Of a DNA stretch of 64,000 nucleotides, positions 46,384 through 59,531 are shown one piece after another. Where the stretch lies: positions 1,744,940,689 to 1,745,004,688 of the forward strand of contig NC_056725.1 in assembly GCF_019279795.1 (NCBI RefSeq), read 5' to 3'. The position numbers and the translations under genes are program-made. The stretch is from Protopterus annectens. Taxonomy: Eukaryota > Chordata > Ceratodontiformes > Protopteridae. The notes beneath the pieces are model-generated. The model was not told where the DNA came from, made no database searches, and saw only the letters and a list, made by a program, of their open reading frames with translations. The number at the start of each line of letters is the position of its first letter. Position 1 is the stretch's first letter.

Positions 46384-48829
46384 ATAGGATCATAGGAGGT
46401 TACTAGGCTAATGACCCTAGGGCCCTTACAAGCCTAGCCAAGTTTTACTCTTATTAGCACAATCAGCACTTATCAGGTCTATATTATATCATCGAACGCT
46501 TAAAAAAGCGAACGATGAATAATCAAATTCATGTAAGTGAAAGCCTGCAATCTCAAAAGCTTAAAACAGCGATTTTTTCTAAGGGAAATAAATCGCTGTT
46601 CCAAAAAAGAAAAAAAAAATTGAAAGAATACATAAAGTAGGGGGCTTTGCCCCCCACACCCCCGATGTGGGGGGTTGTGCTCCTCACACCCCCTACTTAA
46701 ATATACCAACTCCAAGATCGCACTACAGTGCCAAAAATGGCAAAGTAATGGAAGCGGCCAAGCGAATTCTTTCCCTGGGAAAGAATTCACTTAAAAGTCG
46801 CTTCACTATTTTGCCTTTTCGTTGTTTTAAGTTTGACCAAGATGCATTCAATAGAATGCGTCTTCAGTCATCTAATAGGAACCCTGCTTATCACCCCTGT
46901 CCAAGAGGGACATAGGTGGAACTCCTGGGGTGAATTTACGGTGACTCATCTAATCATTCAGATCGTGTTTGAAGGGGGCCAATGAGGTGCTCTGCTTGAC
47001 ATGAAGCAGGAATCTGTTCCAAAGATGTGGTAACCTCTGGGAGACAAATCTTTCCTTCCAGCAGGTTCTATTAATGTCACATACCAGCTTAAGGCCATTA
47101 GAGCGAGTAACCCATGTACCATTTGACTTACGGATATGCAGCATTTCCAATAAAGCAGGGTCAAAGATTGCTTTATATGCAAGGCAGAGACCGCTTCTGA
47201 GTAGTCTATATGAAACAAAATAAAGTGACAGTGATTTCAGATGATCCTCATAGGACAGATTCTAAAGATCTTGAATTTTCCTTGTGAGGATCCTTTGTGG
47301 TCTCTCCAATTGTTACAGGTGCTTGGAATGATACATGCCAAAAGGGGCATTGTACTCAATTATTGGCCTGATGAAAGATTACAGGGAGGTTATAACTTCT
47401 TTTTTTCTGGAGGCAATGCCTTTACTTATGAGAAGAACAACACAGAATGCCCTATTTACCATTGTGGAGGCATGGCGATCAAAGGTAAGGTTGCTGTCAA
47501 CCTGTGTGCACAGGTCTGCCACCACTGAGTGCATACTTACAATATTGCTATTGATGTGGTAGTTGGCAGGAACATCACTCTTACCGAAAGGGATGATAAT
47601 ACATTTTCTTTTGGACTGGGTTTAAGGCCATGACTTCAGCACCAATCATTCGTTTGTGTAAGACCCTCTTGTAGGATGTTGACATCATTTGGAGATTCTA
47701 TGACCACTCCCAGTTTGCAGTCATCAGCAAACTTTGTCAGCCACAGACCTCTAGATTTAGCTAGAGGTTTCAGGACTGATCCATATGGAACACCACTGGT
47801 TACAGGTTTGCTGTCTGAGGTGAATTCCCCTATTTTAACTATATGGATTATTATTAGTGGCCAGTTAGCAACCCATCTAATGATATACAGGTTTATATCT
47901 AGCAGGGTGTGTTTGTCAATTATGCATGAGCGGGGGAATAGTGTCAAAGGCCTTGGCTAAGTCTAGGTAGGCTGTATGCACAATTTCCTCTCATCAAGGG
48001 CCTTTGTGACTATCTCGAAGAAGTCCACCAGGTTTAACAGGCATGATCTGCTTTTGACAAACCCAAATTGAGTACTGTCAAGTGTTTGAAGATTACCTAT
48101 ATCTTTGCTAATAAGGTCCATGATGATTCTCTCCATGGCCTTGCAGATAAGACTATTCAGGCTAATAGGTCTATAGTTCCTGGGATTAGTGGAAGCACCA
48201 CCTTTGTTTAAGGGAATAACAGTGGCCTTTTTCCATTCAGCTGGGATGAAGCCAGTTCTTAGACTATGATTGAAAAGAGTACCCAATGGCTTTGCTAATT
48301 CTTGTCTGAGTCCATGCAGGATGCAGCCTGGAATGTTATCAGGTTCCACAGATGCTGGGTTTTTGACCTTAGAGAGGGCTTTCATGACCTTCTCTTTAGA
48401 GATACAAGGTAAAGGACAGGTGGTGGGGATGTCTTGGGGTAAGTGTGGCAGGGACAGGGGAGTTTTTTAGTTTAGCTGGTGCTAGGTGCAGATCAGGTGT
48501 GACAGTAACTTTGAATGAGACTGATTTATGGTCAGATCTTACCAGGGAAGACCTTACAATGGGAGTGCTACAGTGGTCCCCCCATATTGGTTATCACCAC
48601 ATTCAGGAATTTGGCACCCCTTGTGGGGTGTCAACTAGCTGGTCTAGGGCATTGGTGTTAATGAAGTCGAGGAACCTCCTGGCAAGTGAGTTTGCACACA
48701 AGTAATTTCCCCAATCAATGGATGGGCAGTTAAAGTTGCCCAAAACCATGGTGTTTGGATGTATCTTGATAGAGTCAAGTAGAATCAAATAGGCAGAGTG
48801 GGTTATCCTGATTCATAGAGGGGGTCCTA
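46384..48829 (-). mobile_element. CR1-like LINE, interrupted by a TIR-type insertion
   Basis: Minus-strand order: endonuclease (48603-48788, VLGNFNCPSIDWGNYL, RRFLDFINTNALDQLV; SDHKSVSF near 48530), RT fingers (47963-48385, PDNIPGCILHGL, NYRPISLNSLICKAMERII), RT palm (47636-47947, VTSGVPYGS, FADDCKLGVV) and C-terminus (46950-47150, VCDINRTCWKERFVSQRLPHLWNRF). The tail of cataggatcatagg repeats lies at 46384-46397. Frames are broken several times. It is 5' truncated in the endonuclease. Insertion at about 46483-46880. Confidence 0.85.
46483..46880. mobile_element. Non-autonomous element with shared promoter-like core
   Basis: About 400 bp not belonging to the LINE. It has internal hairpins (gaattctttccctgggaaag, gcgattt...aaatcgc) and, at about 46640-46735, a G-run/C-run block followed by ccaactccaagatcgcacta, shared with the elements at 7153 and 16820. 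Clear terminal repeats were not found; tcatc lies at both presumed ends. Confidence 0.55.
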
Positions 48830-50170
48830 TAGCTGGAAACATAACTTCTTTATCTGATGTTGTCAATTTTCATTCTATCCTCAAATGTTGTGACAGCGCC
48901 CCCAGCTACTTAAACCCCAGGTGGACCCTAAGGAAGGCTATTACTGAGCACAGTAGAACCAAAACATGTTCTACTCCTCAAGGCCAGATCTAATTTGTAA
49001 TAAGTGATAAAGGTATGAGGACTTGCACAAGTTGCTGTGGCACAAATGTTGTCCATGGAAAATCTGGATAGAAATACTGAAGAAGTTGCCATGGGCCTAG
49101 ATGAATAGGCTTTTGTTGTTAAGTTAAGATAAGATCCAATTTGTTATAGATAAAAAAATACAATCAGTCAGCCATCTGGCTAAAGTTACTTGTGCGGCTG
49201 GTTTGCCCAATTTTAAATCTCCAAAGGAAATAAACAATTGGTCTGTCTTTCTGATGTCTTTTGTCCTATGCAGATAAAAATGTAATTATCTGTGAACATC
49301 CAATAAAAGTAATATATATTTACCTTTGTTTGCAAATTTAGGAAGGAATACTGGCAAATTAATGGACTGATTGATACTGGATTCTGACACCACCTTAAGA
49401 AGAAAAGATATATTGGTTCATAATGTAACTCTGTCCTTATGAAAAATCAAGTAGGGCGGTTCAGAAGACAAGGCTTGAATTTTTGAAATTCTTTTCGCTG
49501 TGGTAATGGCTACTAAAAAGACTGTTTTCCAAGCAAGAAATTTAAGGTTACATTTAGCTGCTGGTTCAAAGGGGAAATGTATTAATGCTTGTAGTACCAA
49601 GTTCAGACCCCAAGGTATAGTAGTGTTTTTAATGGTGGTCTCAAAAGAAGAGTGCCTCTCAAGAATGCTTTGCACAGTTTAGCAGAGGCTACTAAAGAAC
49701 CTTCAAATCCAATATGAAATTTAGATAGTGCTGCTAATTGAACCTTAATGGTAGAGGAGCTTGCCCCTTCTTTGAAAAGTAAAGCTAAAAATTCAAATAT
49801 GTTATCTATCAGAGCTGAGAAAGGATCAGCATGATTTTGTTGTGTCCAGTAAAAAATCTTTTCCATTTACTTGAATAGAGTTTTCATGTTGAGGGTTTAT
49901 GGGAAGATAAAAGGATATGGCAGACAGGTGAAGAGAGCATAGGCTGTCTGGCTATTAATGGATTTGCAGAAACCAAGCCAGGCTATGAGCCTGAGGTTTG
50001 AGATGGCTGGGTGAATCATTTCTATTGGATGAGACAGAAGGTCTGGAATCAGGTCCAGAATCCAAGGTTTGCAAAGTAGATGAGGCCATAGGAAGGGGAA
50101 TGAAATATGTTGCATGTTCATAACTGTTCAGAACCCTGTTCTTCAACTGTTAGTATGCACCTTCTTTAGA
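48830..50170 (-). mobile_element. DIRS-type element fragment: tyrosine recombinase and terminus (fossil)
   Basis: On the minus strand: RLIAWLGFCKS (about 50000), then KVQLAALSKFHIGF, WGLNLVLQALIHFPFEPA and LAWKTVFLVAITTAKRISKIQALS (49420-49790), the catalytic-domain start of DIRS recombinases, with the R of KRISK in the AITSARRVSELQ box. The end near 48840-48900 resembles the terminal repeat at 45978-46033. Several breaks; the reverse transcriptase part is missing. Confidence 0.75.
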
Positions 50171-50924
50171 AATAGCTAGTACAGGCCATAGCCCAAGGTA
50201 AGAGTACATATTTGCTGCATGCTCTTATAGCCAGAACTCTCATATTTATTTATATTATAATGATTTTGGATTCATATTTATTAATATATATTTCACATAT
50301 TTGGTGTTCTCCATATTTCTTGGAGGCAGTGATACCCAATCCCTCTTCTCTTGTTTTCACCCTTACCACCCCCTGGCAACTTATAACATCCACAATAGAC
50401 TGCAACAGGCAACCTTTATTTATTTATTTAGTTTTTTAATAAAATGTTTAGGACAAACCATCAATTCCATGGGCACTGGCATTATGTAGGGAAGGGAGCA
50501 TTTTATCCACTTCCCATTTGGCAATAGGATTTACTGAAATGGTGCCCTCCTCAGCTGAATGGGACCATTATAATAAAGCAACCCAGTCAAGAAAACAAAG
50601 TCTACCTTCGGAATACATGTGGTCTGCAGCCATTCTATTACCTGATGCACAGAGACAAAAGCAGTCTGTGTGCCACCCCCACCCCCACCCCACCCCACCC
50701 CCATATCACAAAACCTGGACACCTGATAACAATCAGGTAGTAATGAAAAGGGAAACAGTACTTCCTGTTTACCACACCCAGTTTACTTCTGGAAAGTACA
50801 TGGTTCTGCCTTGTTTCTAAAGAACATATTCCATAGCTGAATTTCCCAAGCTGCTTGGTTACCGAGAAAGGTCACTCCGGAGTCCTAGAGCCTTTTGTGA
50901 CACTACTGATAAGTCACAAAAACA
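50171..50924. other. Unassigned; C-rich tract
   Basis: A C-rich run (ccacccccacccccacccc, 50669-50703) gives repeated G4-5 runs on the minus strand. The rest is unassigned. Confidence 0.5.
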
Positions 50925-51270
50925 CCTTTCTTACTACAGAGTTAAAGGGACCAAGCTCATTGTTTCACTTTATGTTTATTATTACAGAGTTAAAGGGACT
51001 GAGCTCACTGTTTCAGATTATGTTTGTTACAACATAGTTAAAGGGACCACACTCTCTCTTTCAGTTTATGCTTGTTACTACAAAGTTAAAGGGACCATGC
51101 TTGCTTGCTGTTTCAGTTTATCTTTGTTACTACTAAGTTAAAAGGACCACACTCGCTGTTTCAGTTTATGTTTGTTACTACAGAGTTAAAGGGACCACAC
51201 TTGCTGTTTCAGTTTATGTTTGTTACTACAGAGTTAAAGGGACCACACTCACTGTTTCAGTTTATGTCTA
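50925..51270. repeat. Minisatellite, ~50-52-bp unit, about 7 copies
   Basis: Units contain ttactacagagttaaaggga, ccacactcgctgtttcag and tttatgtttg. The last two or three units are nearly identical and earlier ones more diverged. Confidence 0.9.
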
Positions 51271-52240
51271 AATATTAGCCACCAAGCTTCAGTAAAATCA
51301 TGCAGAGCTGTTAACTTTATAGTGGAATGCTATTTGTGTTCATGATTTATATACAATATTATAATTATAGCAATGCTCATGCTGTTCTTGCATGCTTTCG
51401 TCATCCTTGTATGCCACTCCATTCTGATAGGTCTATTGTTGTGGCTCTATTTGGAATACTTTTTAGTCCCTGCTGGTACTGCTCTTGGGATTATGGCGTG
51501 GTGATTTTGAAAGTTCCATGGATATGGTAAATGCACCTGTCCTGTCACTCACACGCACACTACATTTGATCACTGAATGCATTCTCTTTAGTCCACATGC
51601 ACTCTTGGATGCACTCATGGATTCACTCACTCACTCAGGCATTCATTTCTCATTCATGCATTCGTTTTATTCTACATTTGATCTTGCACTCACTCAGCTA
51701 TACATTCATTCGACATTCACTCATGCTGACATTACACACTTGTTCTCCTACTGTCTGAATTTTATGTTGTCAGCACAAACATAGGTTGCCAGCCATAACA
51801 GCTAAATGTGCAAAACAGCTTCTATCCCCTCTCCCCACCACCACCATAGAAGTAAATATTTCAAAAATTCAGGATCTCTTCTAGAAATGTCATCCACAAA
51901 AATGAGTTAATACCAAATCAAAGGAGCTCCACCATAGCCCAACAAGCTAATTAATTGCCTGTATCAAAATGGTACTCATAAAAAGATACACAAAATACCC
52001 CTCTGGTAAGTGAGAACATTCAGAAGTACAGAAGATGAAAAGCATCTTGAAAGAACATGGCATGTAAAGTTTACATCACAGAAATATCACCCTTATAAAT
52101 CTTCACCCACCTACCACCAACATAGGAAAAGACAAATACAGATCTGGACAAGTTTATTGAAATGCATATTCTTTCTCAATCTTTTGAATTTCCCAGTATG
52201 CCCTAACAAATTCAGATTAGTCCTTTACCGCTGGCCCATA
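51271..52240. other. Unassigned; (CATTCACT)-rich patch
   Basis: Low-complexity cactcattcatg-type sequence at about 51590-51725. Nothing else recognised. Confidence 0.4.
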
Positions 52241-53055
52241 CCAGGAACATACATGTCACGCAGTTTCTCAGGCTGAAGTTAGCATAAGTTCAGTGGGTTA
52301 TGTCATAGGGTCATACAGTATGAATAAGCCTCTCAGTTTCAGATTTTTTTTATTTTGCACAGTTTTATAAGCAGAAGAAGAGCCTGTCCAAACAGTACAT
52401 TCTGAAATCAAAATGTGCCATACAATCTTTTTATCACATGATCAAATACAAACCAAATTCATATGCTCTTTTATGCATGCAGTGTTATGTAATGACTGAA
52501 ATCTATGAACTTGAATAAACTTTGTGTAGAGATGAAGATTTAAGGACAGACATCAGAGTTCCTATCCTCTTCTACTGCTATTTATTTATGAATTGGCATT
52601 TGTTTACCAGATTAGTCTGACTGAGTTCAAAAAGACCCTTTTTCAGTGGATGCCCAGGGGGAGAAGCTTTAGTATTGTATGTGTTGCTCAGAATTACAAT
52701 TCCAGTTGATCAAGGTGGCAGTCATTGTGACTTACCCACAGCCTCCATATGGACTGCTTTCTCTCCCTGTCTTCAACATACTTTCATACAAACAGCATGT
52801 GCATGCAGAGACAACAGCAATCTCCTTAATAACAGAATCAGACAGAGAACAGAGGAAGTGTCAGGCAGTTCTACTATTTGCTGTTCTTCTGATCTCCTGA
52901 GCTCCTTGAGTGCCATGAACACATCAGTGCCAGGAACATTCCTATAACTCAGTTTGTCAGGTGTGGGTTAGCATAAGCTTTGGGTTACAGCTTAGGGTCA
53001 CATAGAATGAAGAAGCCCCTCAATTTCAGATTTTTTTTGAAACAGTTTTATAACA
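52241..53055. repeat. Direct repeat pair of ~120-130 bp flanking an L2-like tail
   Basis: The segment with caggaaca, gttagcataagtt, agggtcata, cctctcagtttcagatttttt and acagttttataa occurs at about 52241-52375 and again at about 52931-53055. Between them, at 52570-52675, lies a minus-strand L2-like/SINE 3' tail (agcttctccccctgggcatc, then aaataaata). The repeats could be ends of a larger element or a segmental duplication. Confidence 0.6.
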
Positions 53056-54689
53056 CTTTCATTTAAGAATGTTGCCTTTAATTCTTTTCCTTTTAGTAAA
53101 TGTTTTAAAACAGAATAATAAAAGAGCACCTTTTTAAAGTTCTACTGGTGTAACACTTCCCTCAGCCTTGTAGAGTCTTATTCTCTGTTTGCATTTGTCA
53201 AACAGAGCCTCTACAGCTTCTCATTGCTTAGGGTCTCACCATGTGTAAATTGGGACTTGTCAGTGACGCCCTCATTCTATCAGTTAGAAAGTGCAGGAGA
53301 GCCCACAGGAACCATAGAAAGAGGACTACAAGAGCTTCAGAGATCACTGACTAACTAGAAGAAAACTCAGTACGAGGCACAGACAGTCATGGAATGGCCT
53401 CAAACACTAGGGGCCTTGCTTTGTGGAATTATATACCCCTCACTTTCACAATGACAAGAAGGCCTCAGCTGGCCTGTGTAAAATATTAAACCTTTGTTTC
53501 TTACCAGAGAGAGCACTTTATGCAGATGCTGTCAAACACTGACCATTGTTTTTAAATGAGCAACACATACACCTTCCACACAGCAGCCAAACCCTTATGT
53601 TACATAGGAGTTTAACATATTCTTCCAAAAGAGTATATAAAGATTGTATCCAGGAAGGCAGAGCAGAACTGATAACAGTGTCAGTCATAAACTGATATCA
53701 GGTAATACTTAACTAGTTTAAAAGGTGTGATGGTTGAAACATCTTTCTAGAGCTTTACCCTTTTTAAATGTACTATGTTTAACTCAAAATATTTAAATGA
53801 GCCTCCAGTTTTAGAAATTAAAGACAGTTTCTCCACAAATGCAAATACAATTATGTACATTGAGAAATAAGAAATGCTTAGTTTTAAACAAAAGAATTTT
53901 GCAAAAAAAAAAAAAAAAAAAAATGACCATTGATTATAGAGGTAGACTTATCCAGGATTTATCATTGAAGGGTAAATGAATTATGTCTCTTGGCAGATAG
54001 AGGGATAATAACAGCAAAGGAAGTAACAAAGCACTCTTCACTTTGTGACCAAAACAGTGATAGTGAATTTCCCTTTTACATAACATACAAACCAACATAT
54101 CAGTGTTGCATGCTAGTGTGCAGATTATATACTTTTTGTATTATTCTTGTGTTTTGCATTATGCCAGGTCATGACTGAAAAGTGCATTATACCAGACTGC
54201 CTATTCATTAGGCAAGCATTAAACACATACAATAAAATAAAACAGAATCATAAGGGGGAGCAAGCTCTCAAATTCCACTTACAGACCATTTCCAGCTACC
54301 TGCACTGAGTAAACACCTGCCGGGTCAAGACCCTAGACTGAAAACAACAGCAGCAGGCAGCAGGTGCAGTCCGAGGCACTGAAACAGAAACACCTGCTAC
54401 CTGCAGCACACTAGTGACATTTACTTCAACCTGAGAGACAACAACAACACTCTCTACTAAGTCACCTCTCTGAAAACAGTTAATCCAAACAAACCAGGCT
54501 GAAATGTAACTCTGAAACTTCATCTCTTTCTGAATATAGCTTTCTATCACAATCTATTTTTAGACTAATCACCTTATAATTGTATTTCTTTTCCTCTCTG
54601 GTCACTCATATATTGTATCTCTCTCTTTGTCTACAACTATATTTCAGGTGATTTTGTTTACTTCAGTTTTTCTTTTGTTAAGTTTATTA
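53056..54689. other. Unassigned sequence
   Basis: No gene or element recognised; a 22-base A run lies near 53903. Confidence 0.4.
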
Positions 54690-54945
54690 ATATCATGATA
54701 TACTTGACTAGCACATCATGCATTTTAAATTTTACTATCCATTGTGTATTTTATTGAAAACTACATTCTCAGTCTTTTATTGTTAAACATTATCTCCTTT
54801 TGTAATTTTTTGTAAACTTTTTGTAAATTTTTTCATTGAAGCTTTTCTCCCTGGGCCTTCGCTAAAAAAGGGCCACTGGCCAAGTCGGACATTCCCAGTA
54901 AACAAATGTAAAAAAACAAATAAACACAAAAATAAAAATTTTTCA
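54690..54945 (+). mobile_element. L2-like LINE 3' UTR and tail
   Basis: gaagcttttctccctgggcc followed by aagtcggacattcccagtaa and an A-rich end, matching 60480-60590; the AT-rich stretch before it resembles the same 3' UTR. 5' truncated. Confidence 0.7.
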
Positions 54946-55171
54946 GCATTTTGTACACCACACGCAACAGACTAACATTCAGTATTCTCCTGCTCGTCCT
55001 TCATAATTGCCAGTTTGAGGCTATCCTCTCCCAGAAAGAGTAGTGAAAGTTCTACAACGTTGTGACCAGACGTTACCTCAGGTTTTCAATGGAAGCAGGT
55101 CATAAACCTAGTGAGACTAAACTAGTCAACAGACATAGGTGAGTAAGTAAATAAACAAGTGGTATTATAGT

Positions 55172-55231
<60 letters not shown>

Positions 55232-57020
55232 ATTTATTATATTACTTATTGCTAAGTTGTATTATATAGTGAGCTTTGTTCCTTAAATAGTGTTAAAACA
55301 TTATGTTGCTCTGAGTTGATATCACTGTAGCCAAATGAGCTACTGTGTTTTCAAAGTAGTGCCTGCCATCTTATTGCAGGTAGAAAAAAAAAATCAAAGC
55401 AAGCTATGTATTACTCTGAAACATGTTTTTCATGTCAACATTTCCAGCAGCAAATTAAATGAAAGAAATCCATAGCTTTAACAAAGTATAATCCAGTCTG
55501 AATCTAAATTATAGGTCATTAAGTCCAGTTGAATGGCTCACCAGTCCATTAGCGTACATCAAAATGCAGATATATGTTAAAATGTGATAAATACAATATT
55601 CTAGAGATAGTTAAAGAAAGTCCAACATTTTCTCTGTAATATGAGCTACTATTTTGGAGCAGGAGAAGAAGAAAGCATTTGTAAGTGTAGAACTTGATTA
55701 GATAGGTTCTCATTATCGGTAAACTCTTTAACTGTGAATGAAAAAATATTATATGTCTTTTCCTATAGATGTGTGATTCTTTACACCCTTACATAACATA
55801 GCACTGAAATTAATAATGCTGAGTAAAGTAGAGGAAGTAATTACCACATCTTTTTAAATAGTCTTTTAGAAGCTGAAAATGAATTTGGTATTTTTGTAAT
55901 ATTCTTTTGATAACCACATCACATAAAAACTGTCAAAAACATTTTTATACAGAGCTTGCATGTCCAGGAAAGAAGAAATAAAAACAGTAAGGGGAAGTAT
56001 ACATACAAAAAGTAACAAACTTCCAGTAGTATTATCGTTCTCTTTTCAGAATCACAGCAGTTCATCTGTATTGTATCTTGCACCGTTCTTAAATACCATG
56101 CGATAGCAAAGACTTCTGTAATATAACGCATATAATATTTATATACTATAAAATACTGTGTTGCCAAGTTAGTAGTCAGTGCTAACAATGATGTATGTAA
56201 TTAACTGAAGGCGTTTCTCAGCCCATTTTGCCTGTTTCTTAATTGCTCCGTGCTTCACTGATTTTGTAAAGTCATTTGACACGTGTAAACAATAATAGTA
56301 CTGAGAGCCACGGTTGCTAATGTACACAAAATAAAGAGAATATAAACCTTTGTATAGGATAGATTTAATTCTGAAAGTTCAATGAAAGAGATCAGTAACT
56401 ATTTTAACATTAGATACTGTAAGTGGTTATGAAAAGTATTAACTCTTCTGGTGACAGGAAGGAATTTATTTTGTGTACAGAAAATGGCCAATGGATTAAT
56501 GGCTTGTTAATCCCATGGCTATGAAGCTATTGAGTATGAAGTGTCAAAAAGGTCTTCAAAGTGTATTCAGGGGAGTGGATTGTTGTTGTGTGTTCATATC
56601 TGGGTAGGATTGCTTAAGTGGAACATTATTAGGAATCAAGTAAAGGTATATTACACTACTTCGTGCAACAAAAGAAATAAGAATTTAATGGATACTGCAA
56701 CTATTCACAGAAGTAAGACTCATTCCTACAATGGATTAAGTAAGTGAAAAAGTAGTAACAGACAAAAAACAGCAACTAAGGCCTCCAAAAAACAGCAACA
56801 AGGCCTCCACAGTTAGATTAACTGGTCAAGTTCTTAAGATAAAAAAGAACAGTATATGGACTCATATCTGTCAACTATCCAGATTTTTGCAAAATGTCCA
56901 GATTTTTGGCTCATATTTTTAGTGTGTTCCTCATAATGACATACATTTGGGTTTCAGACTTCAGATCCTTCTGAAAATGTATGTTAAAACAAACCCTGTA
57001 ACTAGCAACTTTCTAAGTTT
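54946..57020. other. Unassigned; (TA)n at 55176-55225
   Basis: Apart from the TA microsatellite nothing is recognised. Confidence 0.4.
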
Positions 57021-58253
57021 ATGAGAGCAATATCTAATATATGTCCCTGTTACGGACCTTTATCCCCCCTCCCATTTTGTCAGGCTTTCTGTATATCTCT
57101 CCTAACTCCTCTAGCCACTACCTATCTCCTTACATCATATGAACAACCAATCCACTACTCCCTCACCTTTCCCTACTCGCACACCTCTACAGCTATACTC
57201 CCTTTAATCTCTATTTCCACAAACCTAACTTATAAAGCTAGCTACCAACTACCCAAATACCACAGACTTGTACATATCAAATTCTACAACCTCAACATAA
57301 AAAAATCACTAGTCTGCCTCTATAAACCTCTCCTGACTAAACAACTATTACTTGTCTATGCTCTATTGGATGGTGACATTCATCCTAACCCTGGCCCTCA
57401 CCATAACCATTCTACAGGAAACACTTACCAAAATATAACTAGTACCCTCTTAACTGCCAAACCTGGCAACACACTCTCAGTTGCTCATGTTAACATTCGT
57501 AGTATATGTAACAAATTTGCTCAAGTTCATGCCCTCTTAGATGTCCACCAATTTGACATTCTTTGCTTATCTGAAACATGGCTTAAACCTCACATTAAAG
57601 ACAACGAAATTACCCCACCCAGATATAATATTATAAGACATGACCACCCAGTCAAAAAGGGAGGAGGAGTTGCTATCTTATATAAAGCTAACCTTCAAAT
57701 CAGTACTATACATCCCAACCTACCCCTTGACAATAATACCGAAATTATCTGCTTAAAGCTTCCACTCAACAAAAGTAAAGCAATAAATATTATTTGTACA
57801 TACCTTCCCCCAGGAAATAACATTATTACACTTGAAAATATCCTTAACTGGCTCTCCTCCAACCTCCCACAAGAAACAATTATCCTAGGTGACGTAAACA
57901 TTGATTGGAATACCTGTAAAAGTATAAACCCCACCTCCCATATAAACTTATATGGCTTCTCACAACTTATCAATAGCCCTTCCAGAACCAATAAAATCAA
58001 TATCCATGAAACTACCTTAGACTGGATACTTACAAATAACCCCCACCAAACCTATACATATGGTACCCTTCCGGATGATCTAAGTGACCATTCACTAACT
58101 TACATTATTAGACATAGAACAAACCTAACCCTTCCTAATACTGTCCTAACATTACGCTCAAAAAAGCAATTTAACTCCAAACTCTTTCTAGCTGAACTAA
58201 AACAATGTAGCTGGTCTCTACTAAACCTTCTTCCCCTTAATGAAGCAGTATAA
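57021..58253 (+). pseudogene. L2-like ORF2: leader, 2A-like peptide and endonuclease
   Basis: 410 codons to an in-frame TAA. Residues 101-126 read YKPLLTKQLLLVYALLDGDI then HPNPGP: a hydrophobic run followed by a D-I-H-P-N-P-G-P ending, like the 2A ribosome-skipping peptides (DxExNPGP) found near the N-terminus of several LINE ORFs; His replaces the usual Glu. The AP-endonuclease spans about 151-367: HVNIRSI (156-162), CLSETWLKP (182-190), GGGVAILY, ILGDVNIDW (288-296), TLDWILTNN and SDHSLTYI (355-362), with the active-site E, D, N and SDH residues present. This nuclease nicks target DNA to prime reverse transcription. The start codon is the first Met; the true start is uncertain. Confidence 0.85.
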
Positions 58254-59531
58254 CACTTCAATTCCACATTCCTATCCATTCTAGACCGTTATGCACCTCT
58301 ACGTACTATTAGAACCAAAGCTAAACCAGCCCCCTGGCTCTCCAATGACACCAGGCAAAAAATCACTCTTAGAAACAAATTTTGGGCAAAATGGTGCACT
58401 ACTAAAAATCTGACTGACCGCCAAACCTTCAAAGAACTTAGAAACAGTACAAAAAAAGCCATTCTGTCAGACAAAAAGAACTATTTTCTCCTAACTCAAC
58501 AAACCTTTAACAAGCAACCTAAACAATTCTGGACAAGTATTGATAATCTTCTTTCCCCAGGCCAATCTGTCACACCCAACCCACTAGGCTCCAACCCTGA
58601 CAATCCCTCACAAACAGCTAATGCCTTTAACTCTTTCTTCACAAATGCTATCCAAACATTGGCTAGTCACCTATCTCCTGACACCTCAAACCTGCCCACA
58701 TCTTCTTCTACTCCACCTCCTGCTTTTCATTTTGAACCTATTCCTACCTCCTTTATCTTCTCACTCCTTAATAAACTAAATCCTACCACCCCTTCTGCCG
58801 ACAGACTCCCTGCAGAGTTCCTTCAAATAGCTGCCAAAGCTATAGCCTATCCCATCTCTATACTCTTAAACAGATCTATTACAGAAGGAACTGTTCCCTC
58901 TATCTGGAAAATATCTCATATTATTCCAGTCCACAAAGGTGGGAACTCCAATGACTTCTCTAACTATCGTCCTATAGCACTCCTATCCCCTCTTGCTAAA
59001 ATATTGGAAAAACACATACATAAACAACTACTTAACCACCTTCTCCAAAACAGCCTACTTGCTTCTTGTCAGCATGGATTTAGACCTTCCCACAGCAACA
59101 CCACTGCATTGCTCTCCTTTACTAACTCCATCAACTTTAACCACAATAAAAATATTCTATCATCTGCAGTCTTCATTGACTTGTTTAAAGCTTTTGACAT
59201 GGTTAACCACCAACTTCTTCTGCACATTCTTACTTCTCTCTCACTTGATGCACCTTCCATTACTTGGTTCACATCATACTTAAATAACCGTCAACAGGCA
59301 GTTCTCTGGACAAACTTACTATCTGATCACCTTCCTATCTCTGTAGGAGTTCCTCAAGGCTCTATCCTAGGCCCCCTTCTATTTTCCATCTTTATCAATG
59401 ACCTGCAAACAGCTATCCCTAACACCACCTGCATTCAATACGCAGATGACTCCACAATAATCTGTACATCTGTACAGCCACCTCTCAAACTGAACTCCAG
59501 TCTATTACCCAAAACACCTTTAACACTGTAG
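58254..59531 (+). pseudogene. L2-like ORF2: linker and reverse transcriptase
   Basis: Same frame as the endonuclease part, separated from it by one TAA. The linker has PAPWLSNDTRQKI and KQFWTSIDNLLSP. RT motifs: LLNKLNPTTPSADRLPAEFL, WKISHIIPVHKGGNSNDFSNYRPIALLS, QHGFRPSHSNTTALL, FIDLFKAFDMVNH (first catalytic Asp), VGVPQGSILGPLLFSIFINDL and IQYADDSTII (YADD at 59439-59450). A one-base shift near 59505 ends the frame at a TAG; the thumb continues in another frame. Confidence 0.88.

Noticed and set aside
54296-54550. 84-codon minus-strand ORF
   Set aside because: Composition and lack of any family resemblance suggest chance.
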